A DNA stretch of 30,704 nt from CAZAQB01 sp964487155 (GCA_964487155.1 CAZAQB010000026.1:1-30704), one strand, 5' to 3'; counted from the stretch's first letter, positions 16,417 to 25,364 are shown. Made by a program: numbers and translations. The notes: generated by a model from the letters alone, not told the origin.

Positions 16417-17043
16417 TCATCCCGGGCTGTCTGCCTCGCCCAGGGCCTGGACCTTGGACTCCAGCTGCGAGCGCAGCGCCGGGAATCCCTCGCGCTGGAT
16501 GACCGAGCGGTACTCGGAGCGTTTCACGGCCAGGTCGCTGACGCCCTTGGCCAGGATGTTGGCGATGCGCCACTGCCCGTCAGCGCGGTGCAGCAGGTAG
16601 TCCAGCGACACCCGCTCCCCATCCGCCTTCACCAGCGTGGTGCGCACCAGGGCGCGGCCGCCGGCCAGCTCGCGGGTCTCCAGGGTCTCGAAGCGCTCGC
16701 CCGAGTAGTCGTCGAAGCGATCGGCATAGGTGGCCACGGTGAGACGGCCGAACAGGTCCACGAACTCTTGCCGCTGGGCCGGCTCCAGCCGGCCCCAGGC
16801 ATCCCCCAGGGTGAAGCGGGCCATCAGCCCCAGGTCCAGGGTGTCGGCAACCACGGGGGCCAGCCGCTCCACCCGGGCGGGGAACTCGGCGCCGCTGCTC
16901 CAGGTGTCCAGCAGCGCTGAATGGAGCCGCTCCACCGGCGCCGCGGGGTCGCCCCCGGCGGCGGGGGGATTGCCCTCGGCTGCCGCGAGCGCCGCGGCGG
17001 CGGGCGCGAGCAGCAGGCAAAGCAGTAGCAGGAGGCGTGTCAT
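16417..17043 (-). CDS. hpnM: Hopanoid-associated MlaC-like periplasmic protein HpnM
   Basis: A 208-residue exported protein of the MlaC/Ttg2D (toluene-tolerance) family. A signal peptide is clear: M-T-R, then a leucine-rich core, with cleavage likely after the Ala-rich stretch near residue 22. The mature part has the MlaC-type features FTLGDAWGRL, F-V-D-L-F-x-R-L, T-Y-A-D-R-F, and the C-terminal WRIANILAKGVSDLAVKRSE. MlaC proteins carry lipids across the periplasm, so HpnM probably works with the RND transporter HpnN encoded next. ATG 17043 lies 9 bp after the hpnG stop. Function by family and position only. Confidence 0.9.
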   Translation of the reverse strand: MTRLLLLLCLLLAPAAAALAAAEGNPPAAGGDPAAPVERLHSALLDTWSSGAEFPARVERLAPVVADTLDLGLMARFTLGDAWGRLEPAQRQEFVDLFGRLTVATYADRFDDYSGERFETLETRELAGGRALVRTTLVKADGERVSLDYLLHRADGQWRIANILAKGVSDLAVKRSEYRSVIQREGFPALRSQLESKVQALGEADSPG

Positions 17044-17052
17044 GGGGAATCC

Positions 17053-17778
17053 TCAACGCGGGGAGTGGCGGGCGTCGCATCCCAAGGTTGGACCCGCCAG
17101 CGCCCGCACTGTTCGAAAGCTGCGCCGCACCTGGCGGTAGGCCAGGGCGAGACGCAGCAGCTCCGGCAGGCCGGCCGGACGGGCCAGGGTGCGGGCCAGC
17201 ACCCGCCGGTCCGGCACGTCACCCCGCTCATCGGCGGCCTCGGCCACCGCCCGGGGCAGCGGCGTGGCGGCGTCGTCGGCTACCACCCGCAGCGCCACCA
17301 TGGGTACCCCGGCACGGGCCGCCACGGCAGCCACCGCGGCACTCTCAAGGTCAGCCGCGGCAGCCCCGCTGGCGGCGGCAAGCTGCGCCTTGGCCGCCGC
17401 GGTCAGCAGCAGGCCGCTCGCCTGGACCAGGGGGCCGGGGTGCAGATCCAGGCGGCCGGCCAACCGGGCATGCAGTGCACCCCGCCACGCGGCGTCGGTG
17501 GCGAACGGCCCGCCCGGGCCGAGAATGCGCTCGGCCAGCACCAGGGTGCCGGCCCGCAGGCCGGGGCTCAGGCCCGCGGCCGTGCCCCAGCTGGCCAGGG
17601 CGCCGGCGCCCTGCTCGAGCAGGCGCTGCGCCGCCCGGCTGGCCCGCTCCGGCCCCATGCCGGCCACCGCCAACCAGCCGCCCTGCGCCATGGGAATCAT
17701 GCTTCCCGGTGCCGGGCGGCACCCCGCCAGGGGCGCCGCCTCCGCGGGCAGGCCGGCGACCACACCGAGCCCGGTCAC
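17053..17778 (-). CDS. hpnG: Hopanoid phosphorylase HpnG
   Basis: A 241-residue member of the nucleoside phosphorylase/MTAN fold that releases adenine from adenosylhopane to give a ribosylhopane, the step after HpnH. The N-terminal strand GLGVVAGLPAEA is the family opening; SWGTAAGLSPGL matches the glycine-rich phosphate-binding loop, and AADLESAAVAAVAARAGVP contains the D-x-E-S/A motif that contacts the ribose. GTG 17778 overlaps the shc stop as GTGA. The open frame continues upstream only as a shadow of shc. It is somewhat short, as in other HpnG proteins. Confidence 0.88.
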   Translation of the reverse strand: MTGLGVVAGLPAEAAPLAGCRPAPGSMIPMAQGGWLAVAGMGPERASRAAQRLLEQGAGALASWGTAAGLSPGLRAGTLVLAERILGPGGPFATDAAWRGALHARLAGRLDLHPGPLVQASGLLLTAAAKAQLAAASGAAAADLESAAVAAVAARAGVPMVALRVVADDAATPLPRAVAEAADERGDVPDRRVLARTLARPAGLPELLRLALAYRQVRRSFRTVRALAGPTLGCDARHSPR

Positions 17779-19709
17779 TCCGGGCGGCACAGGGCCCGGT
17801 AGGCCCCCAGGGCCCACACCGGGAAGAACTTGTCGTAGCCGTGGTACTTCAGATAGAAGACCCGCGGGAAGCCGGGGGCCGTGAAGTCGGTGTCCCGCCA
17901 CAGGCCATCCGCACCCTGGTGGTCCAGCAGCCAGGCGGCGCCGGCATCCAGCACCGGCCCCGGGGATTCGCCGGAGGCCATTAACCCCAGCATGGCCCAG
18001 GCGGTCTGGTGGGCGGTGGAGCAGCGATGCCGGCCGGCCAGACCGGCATCCTCGTAACTGGCGTTGGTCTCCCCCCAGCCGCCGTCCTCGCGCTGGCGGG
18101 CCTTGAGCCAGGCGACGGCCCGGGCCACCGCCGGGTCGTTCCGGCCGAGGCCGGCGGCCGTAAGCCCCTCCAGCACCGACCAGGTGCCGTAGATGTAATT
18201 GGTGCCCCAGCGGCCGAACCAGCGGCCGTCGGCCTCCTGCTCCCGGCGCAGCCAGGCCACGGCCCGCTCCAGGGGTTGCCGGAATTCCGGATGCCGGTGC
18301 AGGAGCCGCGCGAACAGAGTCACACAGCGGCCGGTGACGTCCGCGCTGGGGGGGTCCAGCAGGGCGCCGTGGTCGGCGAACGGAATATGGTTCAGGTAGT
18401 AGTAGGTGTTGTCCACGTCGAAGGCCGCGAAGCCGCCGTCGCTGGACTGCATTCCCGCCAGCCAGCGCGCCGCGCGCAGGATGTTCTCCTGGTAGTGCTG
18501 GGGGTCGGCCTGGTGCATGGCCCAGCCCACCATGGCGGTGTCGTCCAGGTCCGGGTAATGGTCGTTGCGGTACTGGAACGGCCAGCCGCCGCCGGCCAAG
18601 TCCGGGCGGTTGTCCCGCCAGTCACCGGGTTCGTCGCTCAGCTGGCGCTCCGCCAGCCAGTCCAAGCCGGCGCGGACCGCCTCCGGCTCGGCGCCGGCGG
18701 CGTCCAGGGCCAGGCAGGCGAGGCCGGTGTCCCAGACTGGAGAGACGCAGGGTTGGCAGTAGAGCTGGCCGTCGCGCTCCGCCAGCAGGGCATCAATGGC
18801 GTCGCGGGCGGTGCGCCGCAGGGGGTGGTCGGCGGGGTAGCCCAGGGCCGCCAGGGCCTCGTAGGCGTTCACCATGGCCGGAAAGATGGCCCCCAGGCCG
18901 TCGATGCCGTTCAGCCGCTCGGTGAACCAGGCCTCGGCCCGCGCCAGAGCCCGGTGCTTCAGGGCGCGTGGCACCAGTGGGTAGAAAGGCCGCGCGCTGC
19001 GCTCGATGGCGAGCAGCAGCCGGTTCAGGGCCGAGCGCACCGGGAAGTAGTCCCGCTCCCGCTCCGGGTCCTCGGTGAACAGCTCGCGCACGCCGGTACC
19101 GGTGGGGTTGGCGGCCCGCACCTCCAGGCTGTAGAGCACGAACAGGGGCACCATCACGGTGCGCGACCAGTAGGAGACCTTGCTCAGGTGGAACGGAAAC
19201 CACCGCGGCAGCAGCATGATCTCCACCGGCATGAACGGGATGGCCCGCCACGGCACCTGGCCGAACTGGGCCAGCATGATGCGCGTGAACACGTTGCTGC
19301 GGGCGGCCCCGCCCCGGGCCAGGATGGCGGTGCGGGCCCGGTGCATGTGGGGGGCGTCGGGGGAGTCGCCGGCCAGCTTCAGGGCGTAGTAGGCCTTGAC
19401 GCTGCAGCTGAGATCCATGGCGCCGCCGGTGTACTGGGGCCAGCCGCCGTCGTCCCCCTGGCGGCTCCTCAGGTAGTCGGCGATCCGCCGGGCCTGGCGC
19501 TCGTCGCGCTCGTCCATGAAGTGCATCAGCAGGATGTACTCGGCGGGAATCGTGCAGTCCGCCTCCAGTTCGAAGATCCAGTGGCCGTCGGCGCGCTGCA
19601 GATCCAGCAGCGAAGCGCAGGCCCGAGCCAGGCCCTGATCCAGGGACCCGGCACCGGAGGCTGGGACGGGGGACGGCGTGGGTCGGGAGATGGTTACGCT
19701 GGTGGACAT
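17775..19709 (-). CDS. shc: Squalene-hopene cyclase
   Basis: A 644-residue cyclase that turns squalene into hopene and diplopterol, bound to the inner membrane. The protonating DXDD motif is D-L-D-D at residues 387-390 (YPDLDDTAMVGW). Several QW repeats are visible, including RQGDDGGWPQYTGG (about 83-96), QSSDGGFAAFD, QEADGRWFGRWG and QREDGGWGE. PCVSPVWDTGLA is the conserved mid-region, and the C-terminus FYLKYHGYDKFFPVWALG is characteristic. ATG 19709 starts 2 bp after the sqs stop; the upstream open frame shadows sqs. Length is standard (A. acidocaldarius about 630). Third gene of the dxs operon. Confidence 0.97.
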   Translation of the reverse strand: MSTSVTISRPTPSPVPASGAGSLDQGLARACASLLDLQRADGHWIFELEADCTIPAEYILLMHFMDERDERQARRIADYLRSRQGDDGGWPQYTGGAMDLSCSVKAYYALKLAGDSPDAPHMHRARTAILARGGAARSNVFTRIMLAQFGQVPWRAIPFMPVEIMLLPRWFPFHLSKVSYWSRTVMVPLFVLYSLEVRAANPTGTGVRELFTEDPERERDYFPVRSALNRLLLAIERSARPFYPLVPRALKHRALARAEAWFTERLNGIDGLGAIFPAMVNAYEALAALGYPADHPLRRTARDAIDALLAERDGQLYCQPCVSPVWDTGLACLALDAAGAEPEAVRAGLDWLAERQLSDEPGDWRDNRPDLAGGGWPFQYRNDHYPDLDDTAMVGWAMHQADPQHYQENILRAARWLAGMQSSDGGFAAFDVDNTYYYLNHIPFADHGALLDPPSADVTGRCVTLFARLLHRHPEFRQPLERAVAWLRREQEADGRWFGRWGTNYIYGTWSVLEGLTAAGLGRNDPAVARAVAWLKARQREDGGWGETNASYEDAGLAGRHRCSTAHQTAWAMLGLMASGESPGPVLDAGAAWLLDHQGADGLWRDTDFTAPGFPRVFYLKYHGYDKFFPVWALGAYRALCRPE

Positions 19710-19711
19710 GC

Positions 19712-20824
19712 TCAGTGCGTCGTTCCCAGGTGTTCGAGCGATGGGGTATCGGCGGCCGGCGGCAGGCCTCGGGCCAGGACGGCGAACAGCAGCCGCAGGG
19801 CGGTGTCGCTGCCGGCGGCGGCCCGGCAGGCGGCGGCGGTCAGGCGCACGCTGCGCCGGGAGATCTTGACCTCCTGGCCACTGCGATACTCGGGATGGGC
19901 CGCGATGCGCCGCAGGGTGAGCAGGGCCATGCCCACGGCCCACAGGCAGAAATTGCGGATGCCGCGTTGCCGGGCGGGGATCAGCAGGGTGTACTCCAGG
20001 GCCGCGGCCAGGTGGCCGTGGGCGACTGCAAGCAGCTCATTCAGCGGTGCGGCGAAGGCCGGCTGCGGCTGGCCCGGGTCCAGGCGGTGCAGGTCGACGC
20101 CGGCGGCCGTGAACACGCTGCGGGGCAGCCAGCACTCGCCGCGGGGCAGGTCGTCCCACACGTCCTTGAGGATGTTGGTCATCTGCAGGCCCTGGCCGAA
20201 GCGCACGGCGAGCGCCAGCAGCGGCTCGCGGCGTGCCGCCACCACCGGGTCGTGGGCGGCGAACAGATCGGTGAGCATCTCCCCCACCACACCGGCCACC
20301 ACGTAGCAGTAGCGGTCCAGGGCCGCCATGTTCGGCAGCCCCAGCCGGTCGTCCCGGTTCTGGAACTCCGCCATGCCGGTGGCCATGATGTCCAGGCAGC
20401 GTTCGATGGCCCGGCGTTCGGCCGGCTCCAGCGCCCGGGTGATGGCCACTACCCGGGGCACCAGGGCGATCAACCGGTGCTCCGCGGCGGGGGTGGCGGA
20501 GCTCAGCCCAGCGCCCAGCTGCTCGGCAAAGGGTTCCACCGGCTCCCGTCCGGAGACCACGCCATGGAAGCGCTCGCACCAGGCCCGCTTGTCGGCGGCA
20601 GCCAGGTGGGGCTCGTCCTCGATGGTGTCCACGGTGCGGCACAGCAGGTAGGCGTTGCTCACCGTGCGGCGCAGCTTCGGGGGCAGCTGGGGAATGGTCA
20701 GGGCAAAGGTCCGGGAGACCTCCTGGAGCAGCTCCTGCTGCAGGGTGGGGTCGTCCAGGGTCTCCAGAGCGGCGAGTGCCGCATCTGGCGCCTGGGAGGC
20801 GACAAGCGAGGGGTGCGCGGACAT
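19712..20824 (-). CDS. sqs: Squalene synthase (farnesyl-diphosphate farnesyltransferase type)
   Basis: A 370-residue head-to-head prenyl synthase expected to join two farnesyl diphosphates into squalene for the cyclase encoded next. The first Asp-rich motif is DTIED at residues 66-70 within AYLLCRTVDTIEDE, the form of squalene synthases (as in Methylococcus and eukaryotes) rather than the HpnC/HpnD form. The second is TNILKDVWDDLPRG at about 216-229. The C-terminal hydrophobic stretch of eukaryotic enzymes is missing. ATG 20824 is 20 bp after dxs with a weak ribosome-binding site; the frame is open upstream only as a shadow of dxs. No hpnC, hpnD or hpnE is in the window. An automatic call of HpnD/phytoene synthase family would be the alternative. 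Confidence 0.88.
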   Translation of the reverse strand: MSAHPSLVASQAPDAALAALETLDDPTLQQELLQEVSRTFALTIPQLPPKLRRTVSNAYLLCRTVDTIEDEPHLAAADKRAWCERFHGVVSGREPVEPFAEQLGAGLSSATPAAEHRLIALVPRVVAITRALEPAERRAIERCLDIMATGMAEFQNRDDRLGLPNMAALDRYCYVVAGVVGEMLTDLFAAHDPVVAARREPLLALAVRFGQGLQMTNILKDVWDDLPRGECWLPRSVFTAAGVDLHRLDPGQPQPAFAAPLNELLAVAHGHLAAALEYTLLIPARQRGIRNFCLWAVGMALLTLRRIAAHPEYRSGQEVKISRRSVRLTAAACRAAAGSDTALRLLFAVLARGLPPAADTPSLEHLGTTH

Positions 20825-20844
20825 TCCCTGATCCAGCGTCTGTC

Positions 20845-22755
20845 TCAGCGCCTGCCCACGGCCCGGCCGGAGCCCTCGGCCCGGTGTTCGCCCCGGTCCA
20901 CCAGGGGCCGGATGCGGGCCAGGATGCTGTCTGCGTCCAGCCCGCAGTCGGCCAGGATCTGCTCCCGGGAGCCGTGCTCCACGAAGCCGTCCGGCAGGCC
21001 CAGGTGCAGTACCCGCACCAGCACGCCCTCTGCCGCCAGCAGCTCGCTGACGCCGCTGCCGGCGCCGCCGGCCACCACGTTGTCTTCCAGGGTCACCAGC
21101 AGCTCGTGGCTGGCGGCCAGTTCCTGCACCAGGGCGGCGTCCAGGGGTTTCACGAAACGCATGTTGGCCACCGTGGCGTCGATCTCGTCGGCCACTGCCA
21201 GGGCCACGTCCAGCAGGCTGCCGAAGGACAGCAGTGCCACCCGGGTGCCGGTGCGGCGCAGCTCGCCCCGGCCCAGGGGCAGGGCCTGCATCGGCTCGCG
21301 AATCTCTACCCCGGGACCGTTGCCCCGAGGATAGCGCACCGCGGCCGGCCCCTTGTGCACGAAACCGGTGTAGAGCATCTGCCGGCACTCGTCCTCGTCC
21401 GCCGGGGCCATCAGCACCATGTTGGGAATGCAGCGCAGGAAGCTGTGGTCAAAGCAGCCGGCGTGGGTGGCGCCGTCGGGGCCGACGATGCCGGCCCGGT
21501 CCAGGGCGAAGGTGACGTCCAGATCCTGCAGCGCCACGTCGTGCACCAGCTGGTCGTAGCCCCGCTGCAGGAAAGTCGAATAGATGGCCACTACCGGCTT
21601 CAGCCCGTCGCAGGCCATGCCGGCGGCCAGGGTCACGGCGTGCTGCTCGGCGATGGCGGCGTCGTAGTAGCGCTCCGGGAAGCGGCGCTCGAACTCCACC
21701 AGCCCGGAGCCCTCGCGCATGGCCGGCGTGATGCCCACCAGGCGGTCGTCCTGGCCGGCCATGTCGCACAGCCAGCGGCCGAACACCTGGGTGTAGCTGA
21801 GGGAGGCGGCGGGCTTCTTCGCCGGCAGGCCGACGCTGGGATCGAACGTGCCGACGCCGTGGTAGGCCACCGGGTCGGCTTCCGCCTGGGAGTAGCCCTT
21901 GCCCTTGACGGTGTTGATGTGCAGCAGCTTCGGGCCGGGGATGTCCCGCAGCCGCTCCAGAGCCCGGACCAGGCCGGGCACGTCGTGGCCGTCCAGGGGA
22001 CCGTAGTAATTGAAGCCCAGCTGCTCGAACAGGGTGCCGGGCATGACCAGACCCTTGGCGTGTTCCTCGACGTTCTCCAGCAACTCGCCGGCACCGAACG
22101 GCAGGTGGCGCATGAACTGCCGGCCGGTGTCGCGCAGCTCCCGCAGGTGCCGGTCGCTGCGCAGCCGGGTCAGGTACTTGTAGAGGGCACCGACACTGGG
22201 CGAGATGGACATCTCATTGTCGTTCAGCACCACCAGCAGGTTGCTGCCCAGGTTGCCGGCGTGGTTGAGCGCCTCGAAGGCCATGCCGGCAGTGAGCCCG
22301 CCGTCGCCGATCACCGCCACCACCCGGCGCCCGCTGCGGCGGGCCGCCTCCGCCATGCCCATGGCAGCGCTGATGGAAGTGCCGGCATGGGCCACGCCGA
22401 AGGTGTCGTAGACGCTCTCGCTGCGGCGCGGGAAGCCCGACAGCCCGTCCTTCTTGCGGATGGAGGCGAGGCTGTCGCGGCGGCCGGTGAGCACCTTGTG
22501 GGGATAGGCCTGGTGGCCGGTGTCCCAGACCAGGCGGTCCTCCGGGGTGGCGAAGGCATAGTGCAGGGCCACCGTGAGCTCCACCACGCCCAGGCCGGCG
22601 GCAAAGTGGCCGCCGCTCTCGGACACCGTCAGGATGAGGTAGTCGCGCAGTTCCCGGGCCAGTTCCGGCAGGCGCTCGGACGGCAGGGCCCGCAGGTCGC
22701 TGGGTTGATTGATCCCCGCCAGCAGGGGGAATTGGGCGAGTGTCTCGCTGTTCAT
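20845..22755 (-). CDS. dxs: 1-deoxy-D-xylulose-5-phosphate synthase
   Basis: A 636-residue thiamine-diphosphate enzyme that condenses pyruvate and glyceraldehyde 3-phosphate, the first and flux-controlling step of the MEP pathway. Thiamine-binding features: VWDTGHQAYPHK, the GDG...N motif in VVAVIGDGGLTAGMAFEAL with LVVLNDNEMS, and in the second half the catalytic Glu in AIAEQHAVTLAAG and DRAGIVGPDGATH. ATG 22755 has AGGAAC upstream. As first gene of the hopanoid operon, it links precursor supply to hopanoid synthesis; whether the genome holds another dxs cannot be told. Length close to E. coli (620). Confidence 0.97.
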   Translation of the reverse strand: MNSETLAQFPLLAGINQPSDLRALPSERLPELARELRDYLILTVSESGGHFAAGLGVVELTVALHYAFATPEDRLVWDTGHQAYPHKVLTGRRDSLASIRKKDGLSGFPRRSESVYDTFGVAHAGTSISAAMGMAEAARRSGRRVVAVIGDGGLTAGMAFEALNHAGNLGSNLLVVLNDNEMSISPSVGALYKYLTRLRSDRHLRELRDTGRQFMRHLPFGAGELLENVEEHAKGLVMPGTLFEQLGFNYYGPLDGHDVPGLVRALERLRDIPGPKLLHINTVKGKGYSQAEADPVAYHGVGTFDPSVGLPAKKPAASLSYTQVFGRWLCDMAGQDDRLVGITPAMREGSGLVEFERRFPERYYDAAIAEQHAVTLAAGMACDGLKPVVAIYSTFLQRGYDQLVHDVALQDLDVTFALDRAGIVGPDGATHAGCFDHSFLRCIPNMVLMAPADEDECRQMLYTGFVHKGPAAVRYPRGNGPGVEIREPMQALPLGRGELRRTGTRVALLSFGSLLDVALAVADEIDATVANMRFVKPLDAALVQELAASHELLVTLEDNVVAGGAGSGVSELLAAEGVLVRVLHLGLPDGFVEHGSREQILADCGLDADSILARIRPLVDRGEHRAEGSGRAVGRR

Positions 22756-23073
22756 AGGCCTGTTCCTGGATCCCCGCTGCCCGGCCCCCGCCGCCGGTGG
22801 CCGTCTCCGGTCCCGGGGCGCTGCGCTGCCGTGGCGCCTTAATACGAACAACTGTACGGCTTGAGCCTTTCCGGATCGGTAAGTGAAAACACGCAATACC
22901 GGCTCACGCTGTCAGCCGCCTACTATACGGATATGGCAGTGCCGCATCACCCTGTCGCCGTTGCCGGCCACCTGGCCCGGGGCGGTTGGATGGCGCCGCC
23001 GAACGCGTTACCTTTGTGGCTGCCCGCGCCAACGCTCGGCGCCGGCCCCTCGGCCAACAGGAAGACCAAGCCC
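22756..23073. promoter_or_regulatory. Divergent promoter region dxs / hpnH
   Basis: 318 bp between the two divergent hopanoid transcription units, so both promoters must lie here. It includes an AT-richer patch (about 22840-22935) unlike its surroundings. Candidates: TATACG at about 22924 on the plus strand as an hpnH -10, and TATTAA on the minus strand near 22840-22846 as a dxs -10; neither has a good -35. A reading frame runs into hpnH from 22861, but its ribosome-binding site (AGGAAG) is at 23059-23064, just before ATG 23074. Confidence 0.5.
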
Positions 23074-24198
23074 ATGGGCGTGCCTCTCCGCCAGCAGTTC
23101 GCCGTCGCCAGCTACCTGATCCGGCAAAAGCTCAGCGGCCGCAAGCGCTACCCGCTGGTGCTGATGCTGGAGCCACTGTTTCAGTGCAACCTGGCCTGCG
23201 CCGGCTGCGGCAAGATCGATTACGACGACCACATCCTGCGCCGGCGCCTCACCGTGGATGAGTGCCTGGATGCGGTGGACGAATGCGGCGCGCCGGTGGT
23301 GTCCATCCCCGGCGGTGAGCCGCTGATCCACCAGGACATGCCCGAGATCGTGCGGGGCATCGTGGCCCGGCGCAAGTTCGTGTATCTGTGCACCAACGCC
23401 GTGCTGCTGCCGCGCAAGATCGACGACTACCAGCCCTCCCCCTACCTCACCTTCTCGGTGCACCTGGACGGCCTGCGTGAGCGCCACGACGCCTCCGTAT
23501 GCCGGGAAGGCGTTTTCGACAAGGCGGTGGAGGCGATTCGCCTGGCCCGCTCCAGGGGCTTCCGGGTGACCGTGAACTGCACTCTGTTCCAGGGGGAGGA
23601 CCCGGCTGAGGTGGCCGAGTTCCTGGACTACTGCACTGAGTTGGACGTCGAGGGCGTAACCGTGTCGCCGGGCTTCAGCTACGAGCATGCCCCGCGCCAG
23701 GACCTGTTCCTGCAGCGCAGCGCCAGCAAGAACCTGTTCCGGGACATCTTCCGGCGCGGCAAGGGCCGGCGCTGGCGGCTCAACCACTCGAGCCTCTACC
23801 TGGACTTCATCGCCGGCAACCAGTCCTACCAGTGCACCCCCTGGGGCAATCCCACCCGCAACGTGTTCGGCTGGCAGCGGCCCTGCTACCTGCTGGTGGA
23901 CGAGGGCTACGCGTCCAGCTTCAAGGAGCTCATGGAGGAGACCGACTGGGACTCCTACGGCACCGGCAACAACCCGAAGTGCGCCAATTGCATGGCCCAC
24001 TGCGGCTACGAGCCCACCGCCGTGGACGACGCCTTCGCGCATCCCCTGAAGGCCCTGGTCACCGCCCTGCGGGGCCCGCGCACCAGCGGTCCCTTCGCAG
24101 CGGACCCCCTGGAGGGGGCGGAGCCCGCCGCCGCCACGCCGCCGGTGGCGGAGGTACGGGTCGACGCCAGTTCCATCGGCCGGCGCCAGAGCCGCTGA
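23074..24198 (+). CDS. hpnH: Adenosyl-hopene transferase HpnH (radical SAM)
   Basis: A 374-residue radical SAM enzyme that adds the 5'-deoxyadenosyl group to diploptene, the first step of side-chain synthesis. The 4Fe-4S motif is C38-x3-C42-x2-C45 in FQCNLACAGCGKIDYDD; VVSIPGGEPLIH matches the GGE SAM-contact motif. The C-terminal region has extra cysteines (YQCTPWGNPTRNVFGW, NPKCANCMAHCGYEP) typical of HpnH. ATG 23074 has AGGAAG 9 nt upstream; a longer in-frame reading to 22861 lacks one. The last 40 or so residues after the cysteine cluster are low-complexity. Divergent from dxs, followed by hpnB after 12 bp. Confidence 0.95.
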   Translation: MGVPLRQQFAVASYLIRQKLSGRKRYPLVLMLEPLFQCNLACAGCGKIDYDDHILRRRLTVDECLDAVDECGAPVVSIPGGEPLIHQDMPEIVRGIVARRKFVYLCTNAVLLPRKIDDYQPSPYLTFSVHLDGLRERHDASVCREGVFDKAVEAIRLARSRGFRVTVNCTLFQGEDPAEVAEFLDYCTELDVEGVTVSPGFSYEHAPRQDLFLQRSASKNLFRDIFRRGKGRRWRLNHSSLYLDFIAGNQSYQCTPWGNPTRNVFGWQRPCYLLVDEGYASSFKELMEETDWDSYGTGNNPKCANCMAHCGYEPTAVDDAFAHPLKALVTALRGPRTSGPFAADPLEGAEPAAATPPVAEVRVDASSIGRRQSR

Positions 24199-24210
24199 CC
24201 GGCGCGCGGC

Positions 24211-25320
24211 GTGACCGCCCTGGCGCTGGCTGCCGCCCTGTGCTGGGCGGCGGTGCTGCTGGCGCCCTGGCGGCCCTGGAGCGCCCGCCCGCATCTGGAT
24301 CCTGACCCCGCGGGTCCAGGCCCCGAGGAGCCGGTCACGGTCCTGATTCCCGCGCGCAACGAAGCCGCGCTTATCACCGGCACCCTGCGGGCGGCGCTGG
24401 CCCAGGGGGCCGCCGTGCACGCCCTGGTGGTCGACGATCACTCCAGCGACGTTACCGCCGCGCAGGCCCGGGACGTGGATCCGGACCGGGTGGAGGTGCT
24501 GGCCGCCGACCCCCTGCCCGCCGGCTGGAGCGGCAAGCTCTGGGCGCTGGAGTGCGGCCGGCGCCGGGTCACCACGCCCTGGGTGCTGCTGCTGGACGCC
24601 GACATCGAGTTGCGCCCGGGGGTGCTGGGCGCGCTGCAGGCGAAGGCCCGGGACCGAGGCCTCGCCCTGGTCTCCCTGATGGCGACTCTGGACCAGCGAG
24701 GCTTCTGGGCCGGGCTGCTCAGCCCCGCCTTCGTCTACTTCTTCAAGCTGCTCTACCCGTTCCGACTGGTGAACCGGCTGCGCTACCCGGTGGCCGGGGC
24801 GGCCGGCGGCTGCATGCTGCTGCGCACCGAGGCGCTGGAGGACATCGGCGGCTTCGCGGCGGTCCACGACGCCCTCATCGACGACTGCGCCCTGGCCGCG
24901 GCGGTAAAGCGCCGCGGCCATCGCATCTGGCTGGGGCTCAGCCGGGCGGTGGTGAGCCGCCGGGGCACGCCGCGGCTGGCGGACGTGTGGTCGATGGTGA
25001 GCCGCACCGCCTACGTGCAGCTGGGCCGTTCGCCGGCGCTGCTGGGGCTGTGCACTGCCGCCATGCTGCTGGTGTTCGCCGTGCCGCCGGTGGCGGCGGT
25101 TGCCGGCAGTGGGCCGGCGCGGCTGCTGGGCCTGGCGGGCTGGGCCGCCATGGCCGGGAGCTTCCTGCCGGTGCTGCGCTATTACGGGCGATCCCCGGCC
25201 ACCGCCCTGGCTCTGCCCTTCGTCGGCCTGCTGTATCTCGCCATGACCTGGCACTCCGCGGTGCTCCACTGGCGCGGGCAAGGGGCCGTCTGGAAAGGGC
25301 GGGCCTACGGGGCGCGGTAG
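24211..25320 (+). CDS. hpnB: Hopene-associated glycosyltransferase HpnB (family 2)
   Basis: A 369-residue GT-A glycosyltransferase with membrane helices. An N-terminal helix (residues 2-18) precedes VTVLIPARNEAALI, the family 2 entry strand; LVVDDHSSD and LLLDADIEL (the D-x-D metal site) follow, then GGCMLLRTEALEDIGGF and the acid-bearing ALIDDCALAAAVKRRG. Two or three C-terminal helices (about 270-350) complete the HpnB pattern. GTG 24211 is 12 bp after the hpnH stop, so it is coupled to hpnH. HpnB is a hopanoid-cluster family with no settled reaction; sugar transfer to the C5 side chain is the usual suggestion. Confidence 0.88.
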   Translation: MTALALAAALCWAAVLLAPWRPWSARPHLDPDPAGPGPEEPVTVLIPARNEAALITGTLRAALAQGAAVHALVVDDHSSDVTAAQARDVDPDRVEVLAADPLPAGWSGKLWALECGRRRVTTPWVLLLDADIELRPGVLGALQAKARDRGLALVSLMATLDQRGFWAGLLSPAFVYFFKLLYPFRLVNRLRYPVAGAAGGCMLLRTEALEDIGGFAAVHDALIDDCALAAAVKRRGHRIWLGLSRAVVSRRGTPRLADVWSMVSRTAYVQLGRSPALLGLCTAAMLLVFAVPPVAAVAGSGPARLLGLAGWAAMAGSFLPVLRYYGRSPATALALPFVGLLYLAMTWHSAVLHWRGQGAVWKGRAYGAR

Positions 25321-25330
25321 GGCCCCAAGA

Positions 25331-25364
25331 TGGTGGGCTTCGCTGCGCTCTGCCCACCCTACGC
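25331..25364. repeat. Short dispersed repeat, copy A
   Basis: 34 bp, matching copy B at 25603-25636 in 30 positions. Both contain gtggg...cccac arms around ttcgctgcgct. Non-coding, 10 bp after the hpnB stop. Confidence 0.7.

Noticed and set aside
18009..20306. 765-codon open frame antisense to shc and sqs
   Set aside because: Same reason: a high-GC shadow of confirmed genes, no recognisable protein features.
23008..25281. 757-codon open frame antisense to hpnH and hpnB
   Set aside because: Composition is rich in Arg, Gln, His, Gly with no domain; it mirrors the codon bias of two well-identified genes on the other strand.
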